Source of the DNA: Rickettsiales bacterium | Lineage (GTDB): Bacteria; Pseudomonadota; Alphaproteobacteria; Rickettsiales; Rickettsiaceae | Assembly: GCA_003963235.1 (NCBI GenBank) | Contig: RXKF01000051.1 | Location: 27,987-71,800 of the forward strand | DNA length: 43,814 nucleotides | Direction: 5' to 3' | Shown here: positions 1 through 7,388 of the stretch, piece after piece | Layout of the letters: every line of letters starts with the position of its first letter | Position numbering within the stretch: position 1 is the first letter of the stretch | The notes under the pieces: generated by a model | Seen by the model: only the letters and a program-made list of their open reading frames with translations | What the model was told of the DNA's origin: nothing | Database searches by the model: none | Made by a program: the position numbers and the translations under genes

Positions 1-32
1 TCTAATAGTATTTCGTATCATAATATTAAATA

Positions 33-233
33 TTAGCTTGACGCTGACCCTGACCTTGACCTTGACCATGACCATGACCCTGACCATGACCATGACCATG
101 ACCATGACCCTGACCCTGACCTTGACCTTGACCATGACCATGACCCTGACCCTGACCCTGACCTTGACCTTGACCCTGACCCTGACCCTGACCTTGACCT
201 TGACCAAGCTTCTCTAATTATAGCTCCATTCAT
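33..233 (-). CDS. 66-aa Ser-[Arg/Gly/Trp] repeat protein encoded by a hexamer array
   Basis: The ATG (231-233) overlaps the TAA of the preceding gene as TAATG, so translation is probably coupled. A unique N-terminus (MNGAIIREAW) is followed by about 27 Ser-X dipeptides in which X is only Arg, Gly or Trp, in runs of two to four, ending in SASS. Ser is always TCA; X is always NGG (AGG, GGG, TGG). The protein is thus low complexity, basic and aromatic, and probably disordered. GC content is far above its neighbours because of the array. The other two frames would give Gly-Gln/His or Val-Lys/Met/Arg repeats, but this frame has the coupled start, a unique N-terminal section and a stop just past the array. 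Function unknown; nucleic acid or phase-separation binding is only a guess. The array could also act as DNA and the ORF be incidental. Confidence 0.6.
   Translation of the reverse strand: MNGAIIREAWSRSRSGSGSGSRSRSGSGSGSWSWSRSRSGSGSWSWSWSWSGSWSWSRSRSGSASS
44..205. repeat. Tandem hexanucleotide array, 27 perfect NTGACC units
   Basis: Every unit from 44 to 205 is exactly six bases: an invariant TGACC preceded by one variable base that is C, T or A on the + strand and never G. On the coding (-) strand the unit is GGTCA plus A, G or T. A degenerate copy (TTGACG) sits just left at 38-43. Variable bases occur in blocks, read on the coding strand as AAGGG twice, then TTAAGG, TTTTG, TTAAGG, which suggests duplication of multi-unit blocks. 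Because the unit is six bases long, gain or loss of units keeps the reading frame. Confidence 0.97.
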
Positions 234-595
234 TATTTTTGATTTTTAGGTAATTCATAATTTAACAAGCATACGTCTAAAATAACATCTCTATTAATAA
301 TTACTTCACTATCAATAGGATAAGGTTCTACTTCGTTAAAAGTACCTTTTTCTACAGCTTCTTTCCATCTACCGGTATCTGGTATCCAAGCACAAGTTTT
401 TAATATTAATTCTTTATTATATAAATTTACTAATTCTCCAGTATAAATCATAGTAATTGTTCTAATAAGATATTTACCTCCAATTTTATAAGGAGTACCT
501 TCTACTATTGGTAAACTTTTAATTTTTTGTTCTTTTTCAACAGAACTTTTTAAAATATACTCTTTACCGTCAATTGTTATTGTTGTTTTTTCCAT
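233..595 (-). CDS. Conserved phage protein, 120 aa, unknown function
   Basis: Function not known. The core IRTITMIYTGELV followed by WIPDTGRW and a FNEVEPYP stretch looks like a small protein family I recall from many phages and prophages, where a C-terminal segment of the form GAIVDACIW is common; here it reads NRDVILDVCLLNYELP. No membrane segment or catalytic motif is visible. It starts at the last base of the dNMP kinase stop (595) and ends in TAATG with the repeat-protein gene, so the two are likely made together. The family recollection is from memory and not checked. Confidence 0.75.
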   Translation of the reverse strand: MEKTTITIDGKEYILKSSVEKEQKIKSLPIVEGTPYKIGGKYLIRTITMIYTGELVNLYNKELILKTCAWIPDTGRWKEAVEKGTFNEVEPYPIDSEVIINRDVILDVCLLNYELPKNQK

Positions 596-1425
596 TATAT
601 TATTTTTTCTTTAATTAATATTTCTTTTACTTTTTCAATTAATTCTTCAATAGTACCATTATTATCAATTACATAATCAAATTCTGCATTATCTAAAGCT
701 GTTTCAGAAGGATGTGAATGTTTTGATATAGCTTCTTCATTAAACATAGAAAATTCCTGTTCACGTTCTAACCTAATACTAATACCTTTTTTATCTTTAA
801 TAGCTTCTAATTCATTGGGAAACCTAACGTCTGTAATAATCCAGTTAGGATATATATATTCATCTTTAATATACTTATCCTCTTTTATTATAGGATAATC
901 TCCAATTGGTTTATAATCACTAAATAAAGCATTAATCCAAATATTAGGATGAATTACATCACGCATAGCATCAGTACCTATTTCTTGAAGAAGTTTTCTT
1001 ACAGTTAATTTTTCAACAGTAAAAGAATGTTCTGAAATACTATTACTAATTAAATTATGTTGTTTTTCGACTTCAATTTGAGTAGCACAATAATTATCTA
1101 ATCTACCTTTTGGATTATTATTAGTTTTTAATTTATAATGATAATTATACCATCTTTCCCATTCTTCTCCTAATACTTTATTTTTAATTTCTTGTTTTTC
1201 TAAATCTTCTATAGGTATTCCTGTAAGAATAGACACTATTTGTTTAAGTTTACTAGCAAACTTTTTAATTTGCCAATCATGTTCATAAAGAAAATTTTGT
1301 GAATAACTTTTATTAAAATCTTTAAAAGACATTTCTTTTATTAAATCACTATTAATTAAATACTGTATTATTTTACCGACAGTATCTTTACCACTTCCTA
1401 TTTTACCACTAATTCCTATTATCAT
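595..1425 (-). CDS. Deoxynucleoside monophosphate kinase-like protein
   Basis: Predicted to phosphorylate dNMPs to dNDPs for phage DNA synthesis (T4 gp1-like P-loop kinase). The N-terminus carries a clear Walker A, GISGKIGSGKDT (residues 4-15), the form used by dNMP and adenylate-type kinases. Downstream features fit the family: the RKLLQEIGTDAMRD segment around residues 143-157, WIITDVRFPNELEAI (about 195-209, Walker B-like with Asp), and an Arg-rich segment RLEREQEF. At 276 aa it is slightly longer than T4 gp1. It abuts the 69-aa gene upstream by one base and the 120-aa gene downstream, at the distal end of the replication operon. Confidence 0.82.
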   Translation of the reverse strand: MIIGISGKIGSGKDTVGKIIQYLINSDLIKEMSFKDFNKSYSQNFLYEHDWQIKKFASKLKQIVSILTGIPIEDLEKQEIKNKVLGEEWERWYNYHYKLKTNNNPKGRLDNYCATQIEVEKQHNLISNSISEHSFTVEKLTVRKLLQEIGTDAMRDVIHPNIWINALFSDYKPIGDYPIIKEDKYIKDEYIYPNWIITDVRFPNELEAIKDKKGISIRLEREQEFSMFNEEAISKHSHPSETALDNAEFDYVIDNNGTIEELIEKVKEILIKEKII

Positions 1426-1426
1426 A

Positions 1427-1636
1427 TTATTTAATATTTAATTTATTACAAAAATGTTTTACAACTTCTGGAATGTGTTTTTTATAATAAGGTTGATTAT
1501 TTATACACCATTTTTTTATATCTTCTTTTGTTTTAAATTGTTCTTTATTTTCAAATTTAAAAAATTCTTCTAATTCATTTATAAAAGATTGAACTGTCCA
1601 ACCTTCCCAAATATGTTTATTATTTAAATTGCTCAT
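1427..1636 (-). CDS. Small hypothetical protein, 69 aa
   Basis: Not recognised. Aromatic and Lys/Asn-rich, with a Trp at positions 10, 13 and in KKWCINNQPYYKKHIPEVVKHF. No signal peptide or membrane span. It lies between ligase and dNMP kinase with short spacing on both sides (15 bases and 1 base), so it belongs to the same operon and may be a small accessory of DNA metabolism. Confidence 0.7.
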   Translation of the reverse strand: MSNLNNKHIWEGWTVQSFINELEEFFKFENKEQFKTKEDIKKWCINNQPYYKKHIPEVVKHFCNKLNIK

Positions 1637-1651
1637 TTATTATTATTTAAA

Positions 1652-2917
1652 TTATTCATAATCTCTAACTGTAGTACCTACTGCATGAAATGGTAAATTA
1701 TCTTTAGTTCTTTCAAAAAATCTAACAGTTAATTTTTTACCAATATATTTTGTTTTATTAGATAAATATTCTTTTTTAATATCTTGACTTCCTTCAGGAG
1801 TTACTTTAAATTTTAATCCTTGTTCTTGAACACAAATAAAAACTCCAAGTTCAGGACTATTATCACCTCCAACTACATCAACTATTTTAAATTCTTTATC
1901 TTGAAAACGTTTAAGTTTTACCATTGTTTGAGGTCTTTTACCAAATTGATATTCAGCGTTAATATCTCTAAAAATAGCTCCTTCATAACCTTGTTTTATA
2001 CAAGTATCAGTAAATTCTTGAGCTTCTTCATTAGAGTTTATTTTTATACTATTTACTGTAAGAATATTTTTACAACTATTATTAATTAATAAAGTTCTAA
2101 ATTCATCTAAAAATTGTAACCTATTTTTTTGATTAACTTCAGAAATTGCAATATCAAAAATATAAAATTTAAGTTTTTCAGTTTTATTATTACGTTTTCT
2201 AACAGCACTACTAATTTCACTTAAAATTTCATTAGGAATATACATTTCTCCATCAAAAACTATTTCTATTTGCTCGCCTTTAATATTTATTGTAGAAAAC
2301 ATTTCTTTAGTAAATTCTTTTTCAATATGTTCTAAAATATCATATCTTAAACCTTCTTTACTTCTAAATACAACTTTTTCAACTTCAGTTTCTAATAATG
2401 TACCAACATTTTCTTTAACTTTTTCCCATCTAGCCATTACTCTAAAACCATTAAGTTTAGATTGTCCATAACAAGGAAATTTAATTCTAACACTTCCATC
2501 ATCTTTAAAATAAGGTTGAGCCTTCATAGGTTTAGAAAGGTTATTCGCGTCAGTACGATTTAAAGGTAAAGATACTTCTATAGCGTTATTTATAGTCAAA
2601 ATATCTCCAGGTTTTTCTTCTTTATAATTTTCTACATCTATATTTAAATCTTTTAAACTTTTATATCCCTGTTTCTTTTTTTTCTCCCATCTACTTTGAG
2701 CTTCTTTACAAGCTTGTTCATAAGCTGTAGTTTCGTTCATTTTACCAATGTTTTTACCTTTATTTACTGCTCTTGTTGTATTAGTTTCTTTTCCTTCTAA
2801 TTGTCCTTCTACAATATGTATTAAAGCTTTCATATTTTCTAAAGGTTCTACGCTTATACTCCAAGCGTTTATAGTATTATTGCTATTTCTAGCATAAAGT
2901 GTATCAAATTGTTTCAT
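1652..2917 (-). CDS. ATP-dependent DNA ligase
   Basis: Seals nicks during phage replication and recombination by ATP-dependent adenylation. Nucleotidyltransferase motifs are visible in order: motif I around residue 154 as SKLNGFR (catalytic Lys; the usual Asp of KxDG is Asn here), motif III FDGEMY near 222-227, motif IV EGAIFRD near 315, and motif V MVKLKRF near 333. An OB-fold follows (FKIVDVVGG, then GLKFKVTP, KKLTVRFFERT). About 110 residues precede the usual start of the catalytic domain. The ATG at 2917 overlaps the end of the exonuclease gene. Length (421 aa) is normal for phage ligases. An RNA ligase is possible but the OB-fold and context favour DNA. Confidence 0.88.
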   Translation of the reverse strand: MKQFDTLYARNSNNTINAWSISVEPLENMKALIHIVEGQLEGKETNTTRAVNKGKNIGKMNETTAYEQACKEAQSRWEKKKKQGYKSLKDLNIDVENYKEEKPGDILTINNAIEVSLPLNRTDANNLSKPMKAQPYFKDDGSVRIKFPCYGQSKLNGFRVMARWEKVKENVGTLLETEVEKVVFRSKEGLRYDILEHIEKEFTKEMFSTINIKGEQIEIVFDGEMYIPNEILSEISSAVRKRNNKTEKLKFYIFDIAISEVNQKNRLQFLDEFRTLLINNSCKNILTVNSIKINSNEEAQEFTDTCIKQGYEGAIFRDINAEYQFGKRPQTMVKLKRFQDKEFKIVDVVGGDNSPELGVFICVQEQGLKFKVTPEGSQDIKKEYLSNKTKYIGKKLTVRFFERTKDNLPFHAVGTTVRDYE

Positions 2918-3723
2918 TATAAAGTATTTAAAAATTTATATAATTCAAAATTCCATCTAGCATCAGATAAAGCATTATGTTCATTTGTTTGTTTTGGGTA
3001 ATTAGGGTCATTTTTAATTAGAAAACATTCTTCAATTGTTTTATCACCTTGATTATTCCAACTTACTCTTTGTATATTAGGTTTACTGTTTTGTTTTTCA
3101 TCTAATATTTGTTTTAAATCAATACAATACATAGGAAAACCTTTTGGTAAATCTATCATTTTACCAAATAGCCAACAAAAAGCTACCCAATCATAATCAG
3201 AATAATAACCATAAAATTCAGGTTTATAATGTCTAATAGGAGCAGCTTCTTTAAGGTCTATAAATACTTTAATATCTTCTGCTATTTGTTTGTTAGTTTT
3301 ACCATATTTATTAATTAAATATTTTAATGATTTATAACTAAATTTATTTAAATATTTAGGAGTTTTATAATACTCATTTAAACCATATTTTAAATTTATC
3401 TCACAAGTTTGAACTATTAAATTTACTTCAAAAGTATATAATTCTTCATAAATATTTTTTAAAACATTTTCACGAATCCAGTATAATCTTGGGTTAATAT
3501 TATTTCTATCGCCTTCTCCAGTTCTTTGTTCCCATCTATTCCAAGCTTCTTTAAGATTAAAATCTTTAGAAATAGCATAATATTCTGTACGGTCTTCTAC
3601 AACTATACCAATACTAATTAAATCAATAGTATTTTTTGTATTAAAATATTTAGGTAATTCTATATTGCCTATTCTTCTTTTTTGAGTTCCTTCTAAAAAC
3701 TCTGTATCTATAAAATATTTCAT
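2917..3723 (-). CDS. DEDDh 3'-5' exonuclease (Rv2179c-like / RNase T fold)
   Basis: Predicted metal-dependent 3'-5' exonuclease or exoribonuclease. Counted from the ATG at 3723, it begins MKYFIDTEFLEG, which supplies the first Asp-Glu pair; SDYDWVAF around residue 175 gives the next Asp, and EHNALSDARWNFELYKFL at the C-terminus gives the His-x4-Asp of the DEDDh class. This arrangement resembles the polyadenylate-specific exoribonuclease/Rv2179c-like family. A TTG seven codons upstream (3744) would add MLHKNNN, but that lies inside an inverted repeat and has no similarity to the fold, so the ATG is chosen. It sits between RusA-like resolvase and ligase, consistent with DNA repair or recombination. 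Confidence 0.8.
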   Translation of the reverse strand: MKYFIDTEFLEGTQKRRIGNIELPKYFNTKNTIDLISIGIVVEDRTEYYAISKDFNLKEAWNRWEQRTGEGDRNNINPRLYWIRENVLKNIYEELYTFEVNLIVQTCEINLKYGLNEYYKTPKYLNKFSYKSLKYLINKYGKTNKQIAEDIKVFIDLKEAAPIRHYKPEFYGYYSDYDWVAFCWLFGKMIDLPKGFPMYCIDLKQILDEKQNSKPNIQRVSWNNQGDKTIEECFLIKNDPNYPKQTNEHNALSDARWNFELYKFLNTL

Positions 3724-3737
3724 ATTATTATTTTTAT

Positions 3738-3777
3738 GTAACAAACGGCAATTTTACTTTTTATTAAAGTTTGTTAC
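3738..3777. other. 9-bp inverted repeat in a gene junction
   Basis: GTAACAAAC at 3738-3746 and GTTTGTTAC at 3769-3777 form a perfect 9-bp stem around a 22-base loop, filling the gap between the resolvase stop and the exonuclease start. There is no T-tract, so it is more likely an RNA processing or translational element, or an operator, than a terminator. Confidence 0.5.
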
Positions 3778-4631
3778 TATTCAAAAGGAGTATCTTTAAT
3801 TAAATCTAAATCCTCACTTTCATAAGTTTCTTTATTTTTTACACTAAAAAAGTTTTTAATATCTTTAATCTCTTCTCTATCATCTTCAGTAATAGTAAAA
3901 ACTAATTTTCTATTATGGTGATTTTTAATAGGTATAAATTCTGTTTTAATTGTAGAAGGTAAATGAAGTCTATCATCATCTTTAAGTTTACCTAAAGATA
4001 CTAATAAATCAGGAAATGCTTTAAGATAAGGATACATATAATTATCTACATCCCATCTTTGACCTTCATTTTTAGATTTATCATAATAATTTTTAATAGT
4101 ATCATAAAGCTTACAATCTATTTTTACAGGGTAATTTTTAATAGGTTCAATATCTTTAACAAAAGGTAAATAACAACGTTTTATACTATCCATTACAAAG
4201 CCTCTTTGATGTTCATTTATAACTCCCGAATAAATGTCTTGCCCTTTAATTAAATACCATTTTGGGGTATTTACAGTTTTTGGGTTGCATAAAATAGGCT
4301 CTACTTTATTTCTATTAATTGTACACAATTTATAACTTAATTCTTTATTAGATATTAATTTTTCAAAATTAGGTAACATACTATTTTCTCTAGTAGTAGC
4401 TATAATTTTACCATTTTTAAAAATACCTATAATAAAATGTTCTTTTAAATCTTCTATGGTTGTATTTAAAGGTATAATATATTTATTTTTATAAAAAGAA
4501 ATAGGTAGATTTTTACCTTTTCCTTTAATACATTTACCATTCCATTCAAAATATTTAGCTCTTTGTTTTTCAGATAATTTTATTCTTCTAACAAATTCAG
4601 GTATTTCAATTATTATATTTAATTTCTCCAT
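3777..4631 (-). CDS. RusA-like Holliday junction resolvase
   Basis: Likely cleaves Holliday junctions and other branched DNA before packaging. The diagnostic RusA pattern is present in the second half: WDVDNYMYPYLKAFPDLLVSLG (Asp residues and an Asn around 196-200, then a second Asp near 212) followed by KLKDDDRL with the paired Asp near 222-225. The N-terminal 150 residues are longer than in E. coli RusA (about 120 aa in total), so this is an extended version with an extra basic domain. The stop is TAG. Its start overlaps the upstream 145-aa gene by 26 bases. Catalytic assignment rests on the spacing of the Asp residues. Confidence 0.72.
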   Translation of the reverse strand: MEKLNIIIEIPEFVRRIKLSEKQRAKYFEWNGKCIKGKGKNLPISFYKNKYIIPLNTTIEDLKEHFIIGIFKNGKIIATTRENSMLPNFEKLISNKELSYKLCTINRNKVEPILCNPKTVNTPKWYLIKGQDIYSGVINEHQRGFVMDSIKRCYLPFVKDIEPIKNYPVKIDCKLYDTIKNYYDKSKNEGQRWDVDNYMYPYLKAFPDLLVSLGKLKDDDRLHLPSTIKTEFIPIKNHHNRKLVFTITEDDREEIKDIKNFFSVKNKETYESEDLDLIKDTPFE

Positions 4632-5043
4632 ATTTATTTATTCTAATAATGATAAAATACTCTGTATTAATTAATTTACAAGCTCCTTTAAAAGAGCTTA
4701 AAGCGTCTTCATGAATAATAACATTATTAAAATTTTGAGTAGTTTTAAAATAACATTTATATTCTTTAATTTTTTTAGGGTATTTACTATTATCGTTAAT
4801 GTCTTTTACTTCTCTTACTATTGGTATAAAAGGCAAACAATGTTTATTCGTTACTTCTTTTATGTGTCCGCACATATAAATTTCTTTTATATGAGGGTAT
4901 TTTTCTAAATTATAATTTTTAGTAATTAAAAAATCAGTAAGTTCTTCTATTTCTTCTTTATTAGATTTTAGTAAATAATAACTATTTACATCTTCTTTTA
5001 ATACAAGACAATTTTTTTCTACTTCGTTAAAACAGAATTTCAT
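4606..5043 (-). CDS. Hypothetical protein, 145 aa
   Basis: Not recognised. Mixed alpha/beta composition, no membrane segment; Cys at positions 4, 12, 58, 69, 97 and 122 do not form an obvious zinc ribbon. It overlaps the primase gene (17 bases) at its start and the RusA-like gene (26 bases) at its end, so the three are translated in a tight block, suggesting a role in primer or branch processing. Confidence 0.75.
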   Translation of the reverse strand: MKFCFNEVEKNCLVLKEDVNSYYLLKSNKEEIEELTDFLITKNYNLEKYPHIKEIYMCGHIKEVTNKHCLPFIPIVREVKDINDNSKYPKKIKEYKCYFKTTQNFNNVIIHEDALSSFKGACKLINTEYFIIIRINKYGEIKYNN

Positions 5044-6190
5044 CTTTTTTATTTTTATTAGGGTTGTCTTTTTGTAACCAATATAAATTATTATACATAT
5101 TTAAATTAAAATCATTAAACAAATCTTCATATTTATTTTTTACTTTATCTATTAATTGTAAAGTGTTATCTTTTCCAAAAAACTTAACATAATCATAAAA
5201 ATCTTTAACATTTGTAAAAGCTTCAAATTCTTTTATTAAACTACTACCAGTAAATTTATATCCTTTATTAATAGGTTTATAATTATAAAAAAATAAAGGA
5301 TTAACATTATATAGGTTTTTTAGTTTTATTGCCATTTTAATACCTGTTCTGTCATAATCTAAAAGACTAAACCAATGATTGCAATAATTTTTAATTTTTA
5401 ACCAATCTTCTTTTTTTATTAAATTTGTTTCAGAACTTGGTGCAATAGCTTGTATTCCAAAACTTTTTAAACTTAAAACGTCTTTATAAGATTTAGTAAT
5501 AACTCCTATTTCGTCTGGTTTTAAAATATCTAAACCTTGAATATAAGAAGTATTACCTAAAAATCTATATTCTTCTCTTTTAGGAAAATATATTTTAATT
5601 TCATTTTGAGCAAAATAATAAGCGTATGCCGGGTCTTTTGGATTAAAATTATATATTAAATTGTTATTTAACCATACATATTGACAAGGAAAAACTCTTC
5701 CATATTGAAGTAGTTTTGAAGATATGTTTCCAGCTAACCAAAAAGTAGCGTCATCTCTATTCCAAGAACGAGATTGAAATTCAATTAAAGGCTTAACCTT
5801 AACTTTAGCAACTTCTCTAACATCAATTGTATTTCCTGTAGAGATTAAATATTTATTACTATATTTATGAAGTCTAAAATCTCTTGCTATTTGGTCTAAA
5901 ATAACAGAAAATCCTTTTTTATCATTAGAATTAATCTTTAATATATAACCAACTACGTCAAAACAATCTCCATGAAAATATCCTGCAAAATCTTGAAATC
6001 TTAATTTGCCGTTATAAGAATAATAAAAAGAACAAGTAGGATTATTATCTCCTACTCTTATAACTGGAGGAGCTTTATATAAAATGTTTGTTTGTACTTT
6101 TATTTGAAGATAATATTCAAATATTTGTTCAGGTGTTATTTTAGATAGTATATAATCTTTATTTAAAGTTGGTAATATACCGTAATCCAT
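5027..6190 (-). CDS. DnaG-type DNA primase with degenerate TOPRIM motif
   Basis: Predicted to make RNA primers for phage replication. Residues about 48-85 (NPTCSFYY, GKLRFQDFAGYFHGDCFDVVGYIL) match the N-terminal CHC2-like zinc-binding region of DnaG primases, with reduced cysteine content. Residues about 225-300 form a TOPRIM-like region: IGVITKSYKDVLSLKSFGI, then WFSLLDYDRTGIKMAIKLKN, whose DxD fits the TOPRIM acidic pair. The usual Glu of the first TOPRIM motif (EGxxD) is not in its normal place. The gene follows a terminator hairpin (6203-6226), so it needs readthrough or its own promoter. Confidence 0.8.
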   Translation of the reverse strand: MDYGILPTLNKDYILSKITPEQIFEYYLQIKVQTNILYKAPPVIRVGDNNPTCSFYYSYNGKLRFQDFAGYFHGDCFDVVGYILKINSNDKKGFSVILDQIARDFRLHKYSNKYLISTGNTIDVREVAKVKVKPLIEFQSRSWNRDDATFWLAGNISSKLLQYGRVFPCQYVWLNNNLIYNFNPKDPAYAYYFAQNEIKIYFPKREEYRFLGNTSYIQGLDILKPDEIGVITKSYKDVLSLKSFGIQAIAPSSETNLIKKEDWLKIKNYCNHWFSLLDYDRTGIKMAIKLKNLYNVNPLFFYNYKPINKGYKFTGSSLIKEFEAFTNVKDFYDYVKFFGKDNTLQLIDKVKNKYEDLFNDFNLNMYNNLYWLQKDNPNKNKKDEILF

Positions 6191-6202
6191 ATTTAAGTAT
6201 TA

Positions 6203-6226
6203 AAAAAGGGGTATTAACCCCTTTTT
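6203..6226 (-). terminator. Rho-independent terminator after the SSB-like gene
   Basis: AAAAAGGGGT (6203-6212) pairs with ACCCCTTTTT (6217-6226) around ATTA. Read leftward it is followed by TTAATACTTAAA, giving a run of Ts. It lies two bases past the stop of 6228-6854. Confidence 0.75.
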
Positions 6227-6227
6227 A

Positions 6228-6854
6228 TTAAAATTCAAATCCATCATTAGACGGAGGTAAACCGTTAGGCATCATAGCACCTCCTTGTCTTTCAACATTA
6301 GGTTGTTCTGTTTTATCATAACGTTTATCTATAACTAAAACTTTAGATTGATTTTGATTGTTTTCTTTAACTAATTCTACAAAATTAGGAGATAAAGGAA
6401 AGTTTATTTCTCCTTTTTTATTATAAACAGTTTTTAACCAAATTACTTTAAATAACTCTTTATTCTCTTTTTTGTAAGTAAAGATTTTACCTCCATCATC
6501 ATGTGTATTAAAAGCAGTTACAACAGCATCAAAAAATTCATCAAAATTTTTAGCTTTAGTTCCTATTCCTTCAGATGGAAAAGGTTTATAAATTTCGTAT
6601 AAATGTTTGATACGACTATTCATACCATTCATTTTTACATCAAATTTTTCATCATCTATGTTTAATGTCCATTCAACGTGTTCAAAAGTTCTAATATTTT
6701 CTACATCTTTAAAAGTAAAAGCTAATACTGTATAAGCATTTTCTTTACCTTTTAATTTTTTTTCTACAGATACTAACATACCTTTATTAATACCTGCTAG
6801 AAAAGGTACTCTATTTTCACTTTTTGTTTCTTGTGTGATTCCAAATCCACTCAT
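6228..6854 (-). CDS. Putative single-stranded DNA-binding protein
   Basis: Probably coats ssDNA at the fork. Supporting it are context (between primase, RecT-like protein and DnaB helicase), a length of 208 aa, a body of mixed beta character, and a flexible Gly/Pro/Asn-rich tail (from about residue 185) ending acidic-aromatic as NDGFEF, like the C-terminal tip by which SSBs recruit partners. No OB-fold signature can be confirmed by eye, so the call is mainly inference. It is flanked by strong hairpin terminators on both sides (6882-6912 and 6203-6226), pointing to separate, high expression. Leader reads TTAAAACCCTAAAAA just before ATG. Confidence 0.5.
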   Translation of the reverse strand: MSGFGITQETKSENRVPFLAGINKGMLVSVEKKLKGKENAYTVLAFTFKDVENIRTFEHVEWTLNIDDEKFDVKMNGMNSRIKHLYEIYKPFPSEGIGTKAKNFDEFFDAVVTAFNTHDDGGKIFTYKKENKELFKVIWLKTVYNKKGEINFPLSPNFVELVKENNQNQSKVLVIDKRYDKTEQPNVERQGGAMMPNGLPPSNDGFEF

Positions 6855-6881
6855 TTTTTTAGGGTTTTAAGTTAATAAAAT

Positions 6882-6912
6882 AAAGATAGCCTACAAAATG
6901 TAGGCTATCTTT
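6882..6912 (-). terminator. Strong hairpin terminator between 144-aa gene and SSB-like gene
   Basis: A perfect 14-bp stem: AAAGATAGCCTACA (6882-6895) with TGTAGGCTATCTTT (6899-6912), loop of three bases. The leftward transcript continues ATTTTATTAA; the opposite strand has six Ts. It ends the 8195-6931 transcript. Confidence 0.8.
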
Positions 6913-6930
6913 TTTAGATTTATTTAAATA

Positions 6931-7365
6931 TTAGCTATTTTTCGATTTACGAGCTAATTTAGCTTCTTCTCTTACAAAGTTTAAACGGAAATAAGTAACT
7001 CCATCATGCTCGATACTATCTCCAATTTCATATACTTTGTTTACTTGTGAATTACCTCCTAAATTGCGATAAGAGTTTTCAGAACTAAACAATAAGCTAC
7101 CTCCATTATGACCTGTAGATGAAGCCAAACGAGAACCTATTTGAGGTTTATCTTCTGAACCTTCATTTCCTTTAAAAATGAATAAACCTTCTCCATTTTC
7201 ATCTCTAGCTTTTAAAATTGCAACATAACTATCATTAGTTACTCCGATTTTAGCAGCAGCAACAGAGTTTAATCTCATATTACCTTTGTTTGGAGTTGTT
7301 GTTAATTCAGGATTTTCACTTTTAGGTGGTCTTACATTCGATAATTGTTCTACTACTTGAAACAT
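6931..7365 (-). CDS. Hypothetical protein, 144 aa, probably abundant
   Basis: Function unknown. The sequence is soluble and rich in Gly, Ser and Asn, with a beta-type middle (SYVAILKARDENGEGLFIFKGNEG) and a basic C-terminus (EEAKLARKSKNS). Codon choice is less AT-biased than most neighbours. It lies directly downstream of the RecT-like gene (23 bases) and upstream of a strong terminator, so the pair forms a short transcript from the promoter at 8260-8291. A DNA-binding or recombination accessory role is plausible from position only. Confidence 0.8.
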   Translation of the reverse strand: MFQVVEQLSNVRPPKSENPELTTTPNKGNMRLNSVAAAKIGVTNDSYVAILKARDENGEGLFIFKGNEGSEDKPQIGSRLASSTGHNGGSLLFSSENSYRNLGGNSQVNKVYEIGDSIEHDGVTYFRLNFVREEAKLARKSKNS

Positions 7366-7388
7366 AATTTTTCTTTTTTAAATTGTTT

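Noticed and set aside
44..205. Hexamer array as a CRISPR array or an IS end
   Set aside because: Units are six bases with no spacers; there is no cas gene or transposase near it.
3723..3744. TTG start of the DEDDh exonuclease seven codons upstream
   Set aside because: It overlaps an inverted repeat arm, and the family fold begins at the ATG.
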